DNA from: Anaerolineales bacterium
GTDB lineage: Bacteria > Chloroflexota > Anaerolineae > Anaerolineales > UBA11579
Direction: 5' to 3'
DNA length: 54,567 nucleotides
NCBI GenBank assembly: GCA_016932165.1
Contig: JAFGDK010000094.1
Location: forward strand, 1 to 54,567
In this document: positions 37,531 to 45,934 of the stretch, piece after piece
Layout of the letters: every line of letters begins with the position of its first letter
Position numbering within the stretch: position 1 is the stretch's first letter
Made by a program: the position numbers and the translations under genes
The notes under the pieces: model-generated
Told to the model about the DNA's origin: nothing
The model's input: the letters and a program-made list of their open reading frames with translations, nothing else
The model's database searches: none

Positions 37531-38058
37531 TCACTCCAGGTGAATATTCTGATTTTGTTTGCGTTTTTCCTCCAGCCGTTCCTGGAAGATTTCGATGGGG
37601 GATTTCCGGGCAGCATCGATGCCGAGGTCTTCCGGTTTTTCGATCGATTCTGTTTGCAGGTGACGGAGGAAATGTTTATACGAAATTACTGCCGCGGGAT
37701 ACTCGATCCCGCCTGCGTGATGGGTTAGGTAGAAAATGCGGATGTTTTTATCCTGCATCAGCTGGGCTGCGATATTGATCGGAATATCCGGTGGCACCTG
37801 TGGGATGCCATCGGACATGATCTCGTGAGCGGTGAGGTGATCGTAACTGCCGCTGGCATAGGCTTTGACGAGTTCATCCTGGCCGACAATTCCGAGTGCA
37901 TGGCCATCCTCAGCAAGGACAACCACCGCCTCGACATCCTTCTCTAAAATCGCCTGGGCGATGGTCCTGATGGAAGTGTGTTCAGCGCAGGTGACCACGC
38001 CAACAGTCATCAACTCGCGCACCAGGTGGGGTCGGGAGGCAGGGTTGTCCTTGCTCAT
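37531..38058 (-). CDS. CBS-domain protein within the CODH/ACS operon
   Basis: A 175-residue protein with two CBS motifs (about 13-65: RELMTVGVVTCAEHTSIRTIAQ; about 75-130: AHEIMSDGIPQVPPDIPI), i.e. one Bateman module, and a charged C-terminal helix (EIFQERLEEKRKQNQNIH). Bateman modules usually bind adenine nucleotides. No catalytic domain is attached, so it could be a nucleotide sensor acting on a neighbour; this is inference. The ATG at 38058 has CTGGAG upstream. The gene lies between acsB and acsD, downstream of two tandem hairpins. Confidence 0.85.
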   Translation of the reverse strand: MSKDNPASRPHLVRELMTVGVVTCAEHTSIRTIAQAILEKDVEAVVVLAEDGHALGIVGQDELVKAYASGSYDHLTAHEIMSDGIPQVPPDIPINIAAQLMQDKNIRIFYLTHHAGGIEYPAAVISYKHFLRHLQTESIEKPEDLGIDAARKSPIEIFQERLEEKRKQNQNIHLE

Positions 38059-38079
38059 TGTTCTCCAGTTCTCTGTAGT

Positions 38080-38132
38080 GGAGGTCCCCGAAGGGACCTC
38101 CGATAGCAAATTCAGCCTTGGCTGAATTTGCT
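38080..38132 (-). promoter_or_regulatory. Two tandem perfect hairpins after acsB
   Basis: Hairpin A (38105-38132) has 13-bp arms AGCAAATTCAGCC/GGCTGAATTTGCT and a minimal loop. Hairpin B (38080-38101) has 9-bp arms GGAGGTCCC/GGGACCTCC. On the transcribed strand its loop is C(TTCG)G, the ultra-stable UUCG tetraloop. Hairpin A begins 1 bp after the acsB stop and B ends 21 bp before the CBS gene start. Neither has a T-run. They probably protect the cooS-acsB mRNA or tune downstream expression. Confidence 0.75.
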
Positions 38133-38133
38133 G

Positions 38134-40410
38134 CTAGAACATCGGGTCCATCACCAGGGCGGGGTGGTTGTGCTCTTCAAGATGGGCGAGAAGCTCTTCA
38201 ACTGTGGTGGCAATGCGTTCATCAGCGATGCGCTCGATCAGGTCTGGATCGCCTTCCCGTTCGGCCACAGCTTTCAATTCCTCAGACATGGTTTCTTTGA
38301 GGATACTGCTCATCCAGACGATGCGTTTAAAGCCGCCATCGGCAGAGATGAACTTGGGACTGACCAGATAGTATTTGCCCACACCCATCACACCGGGGGT
38401 CTGGATACCGCCACCGGCCATGCCTGCAAGGGTGCTGAAGGTCATCCCGACCGGGGTCATGCTGGAATCTTCGCGGTTGACCACCAAGACGCCATTGGCC
38501 TCTGGCACCAGCATTACAATGCATTCAAAACAGCCACAAGCGGTCATGGGGTTCTCCATGATCGAGTACATGGCAACTTCATGAACGACGCCATGGGATG
38601 CCTGCTCGGCGTATTGATTGGTGCCGGTCCAGTACCCCTTATCTTCGTCGATCACGCGTCCAAGCCGGATGGGCTGGTTGGGTCCGGTGGGGTTGATGCT
38701 GTAGGAGGCTTTGCAGTCGAGCCAGTTATAAGCACCGCAGAGCCCGAGGCGTTCAGGGCTGACCACGCAGACGTGGTCTGGTGCAAAGGACTGGCACAGG
38801 GTGCAGGAGTAGAACTCGTCTACGGCGTCATCTGTGAGGTCTGCGAGGCGTTTATTGCGGTAGTCGTAGGATTCGCGGGCTTTGCCCAACCACTGTTCAA
38901 CGTCTTCAGGTTTGGTATAGAGCGTGACTTCAACTTTGTCAACAATGGCTCCGAAGTCTGCGTGGAAACGGGCGTGTAAAATCTTGCCCAGGTGTTCAAT
39001 ATTAAAGCCCTTGTCTGCGGCGGTGTTTGAGATTCGGATCCAGGTGATATCTCGTTGACCGATGTGCTGGATCCCGGATGCACCGTTGACGAAATAGTGA
39101 ATCTGCCGCTCAAGCACAGGCTCGAAATCTTCCTGCATCTGGCGGCCGGCCACCCGGACAACGATACCAAGGTCCATAGATCCTTGTTCTTCAGTTTCGT
39201 CAAATCCCGGGCCAACCACCTCTATGCGCCCATCTACAACCTCATCGAGATCAACCATGTAGAGGTATTCAAAGGCTCTAGATTTTTTACCGCCAAATTC
39301 AACGCGCATATCTGCCCGGCGGACAACCTCTCCTTCGAATGCTGAGCCGTAAGGCACTGGTACAGGCACATCAGCAATCTGAACCTTAACCCCGCGTACC
39401 TCGATGCATTTCTGCACCAGGCGCTCGGCTTTCTCTAGATCATCGGCGCCGTCGATCTCGTTGAAGGGCATGCTGACCACATGCTCGTACTGGGTCACAC
39501 CGGTGGGCAGGATCTCGGGGATGACGGTGTCGGCAATTACTGGGAAACCGAAGTTAATTGCCCCTGCAGCTGCGGCATATTTGAGATCATCCACTTCACC
39601 GAGGGCGAGGACGAAGGCAAACACGCGCGCCCGGTTGTACAGCAGAATTTCACGCGCCTGTCCGGGCTTGAGACCGCCGAAGGTCAGGGCAGAGCGGGAA
39701 GCAAAACCGAGTGCATAGATTGCACTGAGGGTGTCGGTGCCGAAGGGAACCGTGTAGGTGTCATACCCCAGTTCTACACCTTCTTCTCTCAATTGGTCAA
39801 TGATCGAGCGGCCGTTGACATTGCCGGAGAGGAAGGTGAGGATGTTGCGGCGCTGAAGTTCACGCACGATCTTGACGGCTACCTCGTTGGATTTGGCTGC
39901 ACCGACTATGGCGGCGAAGCCGGGCATGCGCCCGTCCACCAACTGGATGCCCCAGGAGCGGAGCTGGATATCGTCGATGGCGCCGTTGAGATGGCCGATG
40001 AGACCTGCTTCACTGCCGCCATTGGTGGAAGTGCCGCCAGCGAGCTCGAATCCAGGGTAGGGTTCGGGTTCGTGCCCATAGATGTAACGGATGGCTTCGA
40101 TGGTCTCTGCTGCCAGAAGGGTAGCCATGCCACCATCCAGAGTTTCACCAAGATAGGGGGTCCACTTCATATTGGCGGGCATTGGGTGAAGCAGTTCACG
40201 TGCATGGGCAAGTACTGGCTTCAACTGGCCGAGGTTTTGTACTGCGATTTCTGTCATTGCGTAAGTCAATGGCAGATAGTAGGCAGTATTTGGAAAGGAA
40301 ACAGGGTGATCCGAACCTTTTTCCGCAATCGCTTTCTGAAGCATGGCTTCAGCTTCGGAAACAATGGCGTTAGCTCCCCTGAGTGCACGATTTGCTATGT
40401 ATTTTGACAT
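38134..40410 (-). CDS. acsB: Acetyl-CoA synthase catalytic subunit
   Basis: A 758-residue ACS, bacterial type, including the N-terminal CODH-interacting domain. It joins CO (from CODH), the methyl group (from AcsCD) and CoA. The A-cluster ligands are visible: four cysteines spaced C-x2-C-x8-C-x9-C (about 536-558) for the [4Fe-4S] unit, and the C-G-C motif near 625-627 for the distal nickel. Two ATGs occur; the second (40410) is better spaced from GGAGG. Spacing to cooS is about 10 bp. Its stop is immediately followed by the tandem hairpins. Confidence 0.96.
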   Translation of the reverse strand: MSKYIANRALRGANAIVSEAEAMLQKAIAEKGSDHPVSFPNTAYYLPLTYAMTEIAVQNLGQLKPVLAHARELLHPMPANMKWTPYLGETLDGGMATLLAAETIEAIRYIYGHEPEPYPGFELAGGTSTNGGSEAGLIGHLNGAIDDIQLRSWGIQLVDGRMPGFAAIVGAAKSNEVAVKIVRELQRRNILTFLSGNVNGRSIIDQLREEGVELGYDTYTVPFGTDTLSAIYALGFASRSALTFGGLKPGQAREILLYNRARVFAFVLALGEVDDLKYAAAAGAINFGFPVIADTVIPEILPTGVTQYEHVVSMPFNEIDGADDLEKAERLVQKCIEVRGVKVQIADVPVPVPYGSAFEGEVVRRADMRVEFGGKKSRAFEYLYMVDLDEVVDGRIEVVGPGFDETEEQGSMDLGIVVRVAGRQMQEDFEPVLERQIHYFVNGASGIQHIGQRDITWIRISNTAADKGFNIEHLGKILHARFHADFGAIVDKVEVTLYTKPEDVEQWLGKARESYDYRNKRLADLTDDAVDEFYSCTLCQSFAPDHVCVVSPERLGLCGAYNWLDCKASYSINPTGPNQPIRLGRVIDEDKGYWTGTNQYAEQASHGVVHEVAMYSIMENPMTACGCFECIVMLVPEANGVLVVNREDSSMTPVGMTFSTLAGMAGGGIQTPGVMGVGKYYLVSPKFISADGGFKRIVWMSSILKETMSEELKAVAEREGDPDLIERIADERIATTVEELLAHLEEHNHPALVMDPMF

Positions 40411-40422
40411 CATTCTCCTCCA

Positions 40423-42435
40423 CTAATCCGTTTGACCGTAAAGCATGGCCCGGCGGGCTTCCAGGGGCATTTCTTCGAGCTGCAGCATACGGGCATCGCC
40501 ACTCTTACCAAAGCGGGATGGATCGTAAACCGGCAGGCCCAGGTCTGCACGTTTCTTGTCAATGTGTTCAAGCGTCTTGCGGACCATCTCATCTGGATCT
40601 GGTTCAAACTCCATCTTGCCGCCGTATAGTCCTTCCCAGCCTTCAATCAGGTAGTTTGAGACAATATCGCTGTCAGAAACTTTGTCTGGCATGCCTCCTA
40701 CAGGAGATGAACCACCAAAGATGACATAGGCTCCGGAAGCCATGCAGTAGGTACCGATGGAAAGGGCCTTCTCGCTCATCCATTCGGGAGCAAGGCCTAC
40801 AGCAGGAATCTGATCAATATCATCGCCGAGGCCGCCTTCTTCTACCATCTGGGTTAAAACGGTGAGGATGCGGGTGTTATCCACGCAGGAACCCATGTGC
40901 AGGACAGGCGGGATGCCAATGGTTTCGCAAATCTCGCGTAATCCTGGCCCAACTTTATCCAAGCCGGCTTCACCAAGCAGCAGGCCCTGTTTGGCGGAGG
41001 CAATTGCGCCACAGCCAGTTTCAACCACAAGGACATCCTGCTTGAGAAGTTCTTTGGTGACCTTGACGTGCAAGTAATCATGCTGGCTGCGGGGGTTGTT
41101 GCAGCCGACGATGGCAGCCACGCCGCGGATACGGCCAGACATGATGGCGTCGTTCAATGGGCGGAAGGAGGAGCGGTAGCTGCCTCCGAGCATGTAGTTG
41201 ATGTATTCGTGCGAGAATCCGGGGACCAAATCCTCCCGATCATCAGGGATGACCGTCTCACCACGGTTTTTGTAGTTATCGATGGCGAACTTGAGAATAT
41301 CCTTGGCGATGGTGAGGGCTTTGTGTTCGTCAAACTGGATATGGGTTGCGCCTTTTAGTTTGACCTTTGGAGAGGTGGTGATGATCTTGGTGTGGAAATT
41401 CTCTGCCAGTCCGACGAGAGCCTGCATGATGCACTGAACGTCTACGATCATAGCCTCAACTGCACCGGTGAGGATGGAGAGTTCCTGCTGGAGGAAGTTT
41501 CCTGCGGCGGGAATTCCCTGGCGCATGAGAGTTTCATTGGCTGTGCAGCAGATCCCGCTGAGGTTGACGCCTTTAGCGCCTGCAGCCTGGGCATATTGAA
41601 TGATCTCTGGGGTCTGAGAGGCAGCTACAATCATCTCGCTGAGGGTGGGTTCATGGCCGTGGACAACCACATTGACCATGTCATCTTTGAGAACACCGAG
41701 GTTGGCCTGGCCAAGAACGGGGGCAGGGGTTCCAAAGAGAATATCTGAGACATCAGTCGCGATTAGGCTTCCACCCCAGCCATCACCTAAAGCAGTGCGG
41801 ACCGCATGGACGAGAATGTGTTCAGCATCCTGATCGTCCCCGATGTGGGTGCGGTGGAGAGCTTCCACCACTTCACGGTCAACCCCGCGAGGGGTGACGC
41901 CGGTTGCAGACCAGACCTCCTGGCGTTTCTTGGGAGCACGTTTTATTAGAGCGAGTTCGCCTTTCTGTTGGCCGAACTGGGAGGTGTATAAATCTGCCAA
42001 ATCATTGGCGATCTCCTCGGGTGAGCGCCCTTCGATAGGGATATCGTAAATCTGGGCAGTTGTGCGGAGTTTGGCTACATCGCGGATGTAGTAACCTTCA
42101 GTTTCGCCATTGGCGACAGCTTTGAGGGTGAAGGCCATGTCACGCCCGTGGTCTGAGTGGGCGGCAGCGCCAGCGGCAATTGCGCGGATGAGATTGCGAG
42201 CCTGGATGGTGTCTATGGTGGCGCCGCACACGCCGGTAGAGCCTTCCTTGGTAAGCCGGCAGGGTCCCATCCCACAAATCTTGCAGCACATCCCGGCAGA
42301 ACCGATATTGCAGGGGGCCATGTCATCTGCACGGGAGAAAGCAGTACTGATCTGGAGTTCTTCGGCCCGGATGAGCATTTCCTGTGCAGCTGAGTCGATT
42401 GATGCTTCTTCTGGGGTTCTATGTTGCTTTGCCAT
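40423..42435 (-). CDS. cooS: Anaerobic Ni-CO dehydrogenase catalytic subunit
   Basis: A 670-residue CODH (CooS/AcsA). N-terminal cysteines at 42 and 50 match the D-cluster and 51, 54, 59 and 70 the B-cluster. The C-cluster ligands lie in GICCTANE, in GCNNPRSQ and VETGCGAI, and in TYCMASGAYV. It reduces CO2 to CO for ACS. GAGGAGG lies before the ATG, and the gene starts 3 bp after the HMA-like gene. With acsB immediately downstream this is the ACS-bound, not the stand-alone, CODH. Confidence 0.96.
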   Translation of the reverse strand: MAKQHRTPEEASIDSAAQEMLIRAEELQISTAFSRADDMAPCNIGSAGMCCKICGMGPCRLTKEGSTGVCGATIDTIQARNLIRAIAAGAAAHSDHGRDMAFTLKAVANGETEGYYIRDVAKLRTTAQIYDIPIEGRSPEEIANDLADLYTSQFGQQKGELALIKRAPKKRQEVWSATGVTPRGVDREVVEALHRTHIGDDQDAEHILVHAVRTALGDGWGGSLIATDVSDILFGTPAPVLGQANLGVLKDDMVNVVVHGHEPTLSEMIVAASQTPEIIQYAQAAGAKGVNLSGICCTANETLMRQGIPAAGNFLQQELSILTGAVEAMIVDVQCIMQALVGLAENFHTKIITTSPKVKLKGATHIQFDEHKALTIAKDILKFAIDNYKNRGETVIPDDREDLVPGFSHEYINYMLGGSYRSSFRPLNDAIMSGRIRGVAAIVGCNNPRSQHDYLHVKVTKELLKQDVLVVETGCGAIASAKQGLLLGEAGLDKVGPGLREICETIGIPPVLHMGSCVDNTRILTVLTQMVEEGGLGDDIDQIPAVGLAPEWMSEKALSIGTYCMASGAYVIFGGSSPVGGMPDKVSDSDIVSNYLIEGWEGLYGGKMEFEPDPDEMVRKTLEHIDKKRADLGLPVYDPSRFGKSGDARMLQLEEMPLEARRAMLYGQTD

Positions 42436-42438
42436 GGA

Positions 42439-42822
42439 TTAATCCTCCTCTACTTTGGTCACTGGTCCCATGCCGGGGCAGGGCCACAGCGGGCGGCCTG
42501 AGTAGGCAGTTTCACGGTGGAAGCTGACCTTTTTCGTTTGGCGGAATGCCTGGGTATGCCGGAAGACAGTCTGGCGATCTTCTGTGGCGGGCAAACTGGT
42601 TTCTCTCGGGGCTTCGAACCCGCCTAAATACCCGGCTTGTTCTAACACACCGACAATTTCTTCTTCCTTTACCTGGCTTTCATCGTAGTCAAGCTGGAGG
42701 AATTGGAAAGAACTGCTAGCATAAATTTCTTCAATGCCGGGAAGTTCGAGCAATAAGCGTCTAACCTCCCGGACATGATGATCCCCAAACATGGTTGGCA
42801 GATCTGTTTGATATGTCTTCAT
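42439..42822 (-). CDS. Small HMA-like protein at the head of the CODH/ACS operon
   Basis: A 127-residue protein without a recognised name. Residues about 3-68 look like a ferredoxin-like HMA fold: a beta strand, then a helix (HHVREVRRLLLELPGIEEI), strands (YASSSFQFLQLDYD) and a second helix (KEEEIVGVLEQAGY). The CxxC metal motif of HMA proteins is absent; at the equivalent loop there is MFGDHH. The remaining 60 residues are basic and end in WPCPGMGP with the only Cys. GAAAGGAAGGAAAT precedes the ATG. As first gene of the operon, 3 bp before cooS, it is a candidate metal chaperone or assembly factor for CODH/ACS, but this is inference from position. Confidence 0.75.
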   Translation of the reverse strand: MKTYQTDLPTMFGDHHVREVRRLLLELPGIEEIYASSSFQFLQLDYDESQVKEEEIVGVLEQAGYLGGFEAPRETSLPATEDRQTVFRHTQAFRQTKKVSFHRETAYSGRPLWPCPGMGPVTKVEED

Positions 42823-43129
42823 ATTTCCTTCCTTTCGGGTTTTGTTTTTTTAACGAAATTGCGATGTTGAAAATGGTTTAATAAATCCTGATTGTTCAGG
42901 ATAAATCATAATGGAGGAGATTAACCTGAAAAGCCTTATTAACTATGCTAGATTCACAGGGTTATTTCAAGTGACACATGTCCTACTGCGATAGGGTTAG
43001 ATGTACTTGAGAATAACCGGGGTTTACGAGGCAAAACCCATATTTCTCAAGATTATTATGTGAAATAAAGTACAAGGTATTCAGTTTTCATGATACAGTT
43101 TTAACAGGATGTATTATTAGGAGGTTTCA
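42823..43129. promoter_or_regulatory. Divergent control region of the CODH/ACS operon and btpA
   Basis: A 307-bp region between divergent genes. ATCCTGA-TTGT-TCAGGAT (42885-42902) is a perfect 7-bp inverted repeat about 65 bp before the operon's first gene and fits an operator. A composite inverted repeat at 43006-43051 pairs CTTGAGAA with TTCTCAAG outside and GGGTTT with AAACCC inside. No strong promoter hexamers could be assigned on either strand. Confidence 0.4.
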
Positions 43130-43960
43130 ATGGAAAATTGGTTAGTGGAAGTCTTTGGTACAGCAAAGCCAATTATCGCAATGGTGCATTTGCTGGCGTT
43201 ACCTGGAGATCCAAATTTTGATGAAAAAGGGGGCATGGATAAGGTGATTCTCCATGCCCTGCAGGACATTGAAGCGCTGCAGGCAGGCGGCGTGGATGCC
43301 TTGATGTTTTCCAATGAGTACAGCCTGCCGTACCTGACAAGGGTTGAGCCGATTACCACAGCAGCGATGGCACGCGTGGTTGGCGAGCTCCGAAAAGAAA
43401 TCCGCATCCCCTTTGGGGCGAATGTGCTTTGGGATCCAGCGGCTTCGTTGGACCTGGCGATGGTGACGGGGGCGAAGTTTGTGAGGGAGATCTTCACGGG
43501 GGTGTATGCCAGCGATTTTGGGCTGTGGAACCCGAATGCGGGTGAGTTGATCCGGCATCAGCACCGGATTGGGGCAGGGCATGTGAAACTGCTGTATAAC
43601 ATCGTGCCGGAGGCGGCGGTTTACCTGGGGGAAAGAGATATGGCTGAAATCGCCCAGTCTACCGTATTCAACTGCCGGCCAGACGGGTTGTGCGTTTCAG
43701 GGCTGACCGCAGGGGAGGAGGCAGATTTGGGAACGCTGCGGATAGTCAAAGATGCGGTGCCAGAGACGATCGTTTTTGCGAATACGGGGGTAAATTTGAG
43801 GAATGTGGCAGAACAGCTGGCTATTGCGGATGGCGCAGTAGTCGGAACAGCCTTCAAAAAAGGTGGGGAAACGTTTAATCCGGTTGATGAAGGAAGGGTG
43901 CGGGCGTTGATGGAGATTGTCAGGGAAATCAGGGGGGATGAACTAACCCCTTCCTGGTAG
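43130..43960 (+). CDS. BtpA/SgcQ family protein
   Basis: A 276-residue TIM-barrel protein of the BtpA/SgcQ family. AMVHLLALPGDP near the N-terminus, GGVDALMFSNEYSLPY and the GTAFKKGG motif near the C-terminus are characteristic. BtpA was linked to photosystem I accumulation in cyanobacteria and SgcQ to a sugar locus in E. coli; the enzymatic role is not established. AGGAGGTTTCA precedes the ATG. It is divergent from the CODH/ACS operon. Confidence 0.88.
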   Translation: MENWLVEVFGTAKPIIAMVHLLALPGDPNFDEKGGMDKVILHALQDIEALQAGGVDALMFSNEYSLPYLTRVEPITTAAMARVVGELRKEIRIPFGANVLWDPAASLDLAMVTGAKFVREIFTGVYASDFGLWNPNAGELIRHQHRIGAGHVKLLYNIVPEAAVYLGERDMAEIAQSTVFNCRPDGLCVSGLTAGEEADLGTLRIVKDAVPETIVFANTGVNLRNVAEQLAIADGAVVGTAFKKGGETFNPVDEGRVRALMEIVREIRGDELTPSW

Positions 43961-44081
43961 GTCCACCGCCACCCTGCGGCTTGAAATGGTTAAGAATATC
44001 GAGTACAGGCGGTATGGAGGAGTACAATAACACAAGATGAGACTGGGGATTCTGACTAGTCTGTGATAGTCATAAGGAGCA

Positions 44082-44813
44082 ATGATGTTATTTCGGAATA
44101 TCATAATGACTACCTTAAAACGAAATAAGGCCAGAAAGATTGCGAGGATTCTTGCCAGTACGTTCTTTGCACTTTTGATTGGATTAGAAATTTTGCCAGG
44201 ATGGCTGTGGTCTAACACCGCGTTTGCTGATGCGCCAGAGCCGACTCCCGACAGGCTGGCAGAGCCTGTCCTAACAGAGCACTCAACTCAATACGAAGAG
44301 GGCCGGTATCTTTATTGGATGCACTGCATGCCCTGTCATGGAGACTTTGGCCAGGGATTAACCGATGAATTTCGTGAATTGTGGCCTGAAGATCACCAGA
44401 ATTGCTGGGGAAGAGGGTGTCATGGCGGCAGGGAAATGGATGAAGGTTTTCCTATCCCCAAAACGATCCCGGCGGTCATATCTGAATCTGGTGAAGTTCT
44501 TCCTTTTTCAACCCCGGAAGAGTTCTATGAATATCTTCTTACCACCCATCCTCCTCAAAATCCTGGTTATCTTGCTGAAGACGAATATTGGGCGATGACA
44601 GCCTATGTGTTAGCTGAGAATAATCTGATACAGGTTGGAAAAGAGATTGGTCCCAATGCGGGGATACTGACTGGCGGTAAAATTCTTGCTGTGTGTGCGA
44701 TTGGCGTGCTGCTTCTACTCGTGTTTGTGGTGGTTGGGTATGTAAGGAGAAACCGGCAAGATGAAAATTCGGATAGCCACGAAGACGGGGAAAAAACACT
44801 GCTGATTGATTGA
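44082..44813 (+). CDS. Membrane-anchored cytochrome with CX2CH and CX4CH motifs
   Basis: A 243-residue exported protein. Residues about 22-50 form a signal peptide (…TAFADA). The heme motif C82-M-P-C85-H86 is canonical. A second motif, C108-W-G-R-G-C113-H114, has four residues between the cysteines. A transmembrane helix at about 196-218 and a charged cytoplasmic tail follow, so the heme domain faces outward. Two ATGs (44082, 44085) follow AAGGAG; the second is better spaced. Its stop abuts the stop of the convergent hydrolase with no intergenic base. Confidence 0.85.
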   Translation: MMLFRNIIMTTLKRNKARKIARILASTFFALLIGLEILPGWLWSNTAFADAPEPTPDRLAEPVLTEHSTQYEEGRYLYWMHCMPCHGDFGQGLTDEFRELWPEDHQNCWGRGCHGGREMDEGFPIPKTIPAVISESGEVLPFSTPEEFYEYLLTTHPPQNPGYLAEDEYWAMTAYVLAENNLIQVGKEIGPNAGILTGGKILAVCAIGVLLLLVFVVVGYVRRNRQDENSDSHEDGEKTLLID

Positions 44814-45764
44814 TTATTTGGCAGCGGGTGGCAAAATTTTTCCTTCAATCAGGTCAAATGATCGAGCGGCATTCACCAGATGTGTGTAATGACCTTCATT
44901 ATTCAATGGGATTAATAGACTATTGGGGATGTGAGTGTGCAGATATTCGGAGAATGAAAAGGGTGCATGTTTATCTTCTGTGCCATGGGCGAGTATCACT
45001 GGGAAAGTGATCTCCGAAAGAGAAAACCCCCAATCCTGATAGATGGCGATGGCGTCATCAGAAGGCCCGCCAGGCCCCTGATGAAAGGCTTCCCGGATTG
45101 AAAACATCAATGCAGGGACAAAATTAGGGTCTGAATCCACGATCTTGATATCCGCTTCACAGAGCATTTCTCTCAATACTCGCTTGTATTGTCTTTGTGA
45201 TTTGATATTTTTAATCATCCCCGTCATGGTGCCAAAAGCGGCAATAAACATCCAGCGCGGCAGACGCAATCCAAGTCGAGCTGAAATCCGGTCTAACGAA
45301 CTGAGCTGTTTTGTGGCTTGTGGATCTCCATAAACAGGTGCAGCACTACCACAAGCCAGTGCAAATTCCAATTGGTCTGCGAGGGAGTAGGCGCATGCGA
45401 TCACAGGGGGACCGCCGCTTGAGGTACCCATGACACCGAAGGAATTTAAATTAAGATGCTGGGCTAATTCGCGGACGTCATCTGCAAGATCCACTATCTG
45501 ATAGCCAGGTTTGACATCGGAATAGCCATGTCCGGGACGATCGGGACAGATCACCTGATAGCCGCGTTGTTGTGCAATATGGTGGAGCAAGGCGCCTTCG
45601 AGCCGGGAGCTTGGCCCCCCATGGAAATAGAATATGGGCTTTCCATCTGGTGCGCCAAATTGGCTGAAACCAAGCCTGCGCCCATCTGATAAGGTGAGAG
45701 ATTGGAATGTCCGGTCCAGGTATTCTATTTCTTGCACAGTCAGGGTTGGGAATACGGCGGTCAT
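44814..45764 (-). CDS. Alpha/beta hydrolase
   Basis: A 316-residue alpha/beta-hydrolase-fold protein. The oxyanion motif is FHGGPSS near residue 50, and the nucleophile elbow is GTSSGG (Ser near 116). The likely catalytic Asp/His lie in the C-terminal third, the His in NEGHYTH. There is no signal peptide. The substrate cannot be told. It is convergent with the cytochrome gene, whose stop codon is adjacent. Confidence 0.88.
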   Translation of the reverse strand: MTAVFPTLTVQEIEYLDRTFQSLTLSDGRRLGFSQFGAPDGKPIFYFHGGPSSRLEGALLHHIAQQRGYQVICPDRPGHGYSDVKPGYQIVDLADDVRELAQHLNLNSFGVMGTSSGGPPVIACAYSLADQLEFALACGSAAPVYGDPQATKQLSSLDRISARLGLRLPRWMFIAAFGTMTGMIKNIKSQRQYKRVLREMLCEADIKIVDSDPNFVPALMFSIREAFHQGPGGPSDDAIAIYQDWGFSLSEITFPVILAHGTEDKHAPFSFSEYLHTHIPNSLLIPLNNEGHYTHLVNAARSFDLIEGKILPPAAK

Positions 45765-45934
45765 CTGGTCATCCTTTTAGCCTTCAGTGAAGTCAAACGG
45801 TGATCTGATTTTGATCCCAACAAGGCCAGTATAACAAGGAATCCAAAAGTAAGCGGATGATCCTTGCAGGCAATTTCCACTCTAAGAGGCGATGGTGAAG
45901 TCATCCGTTTGGCGTGCGATGGGTTGGTTTTGAA

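Noticed and set aside
38128-40407. Long plus-strand open frames (283 and 308 codons) opposite acsB
   Set aside because: Both are antisense shadows of acsB without motifs or ribosome-binding sites.
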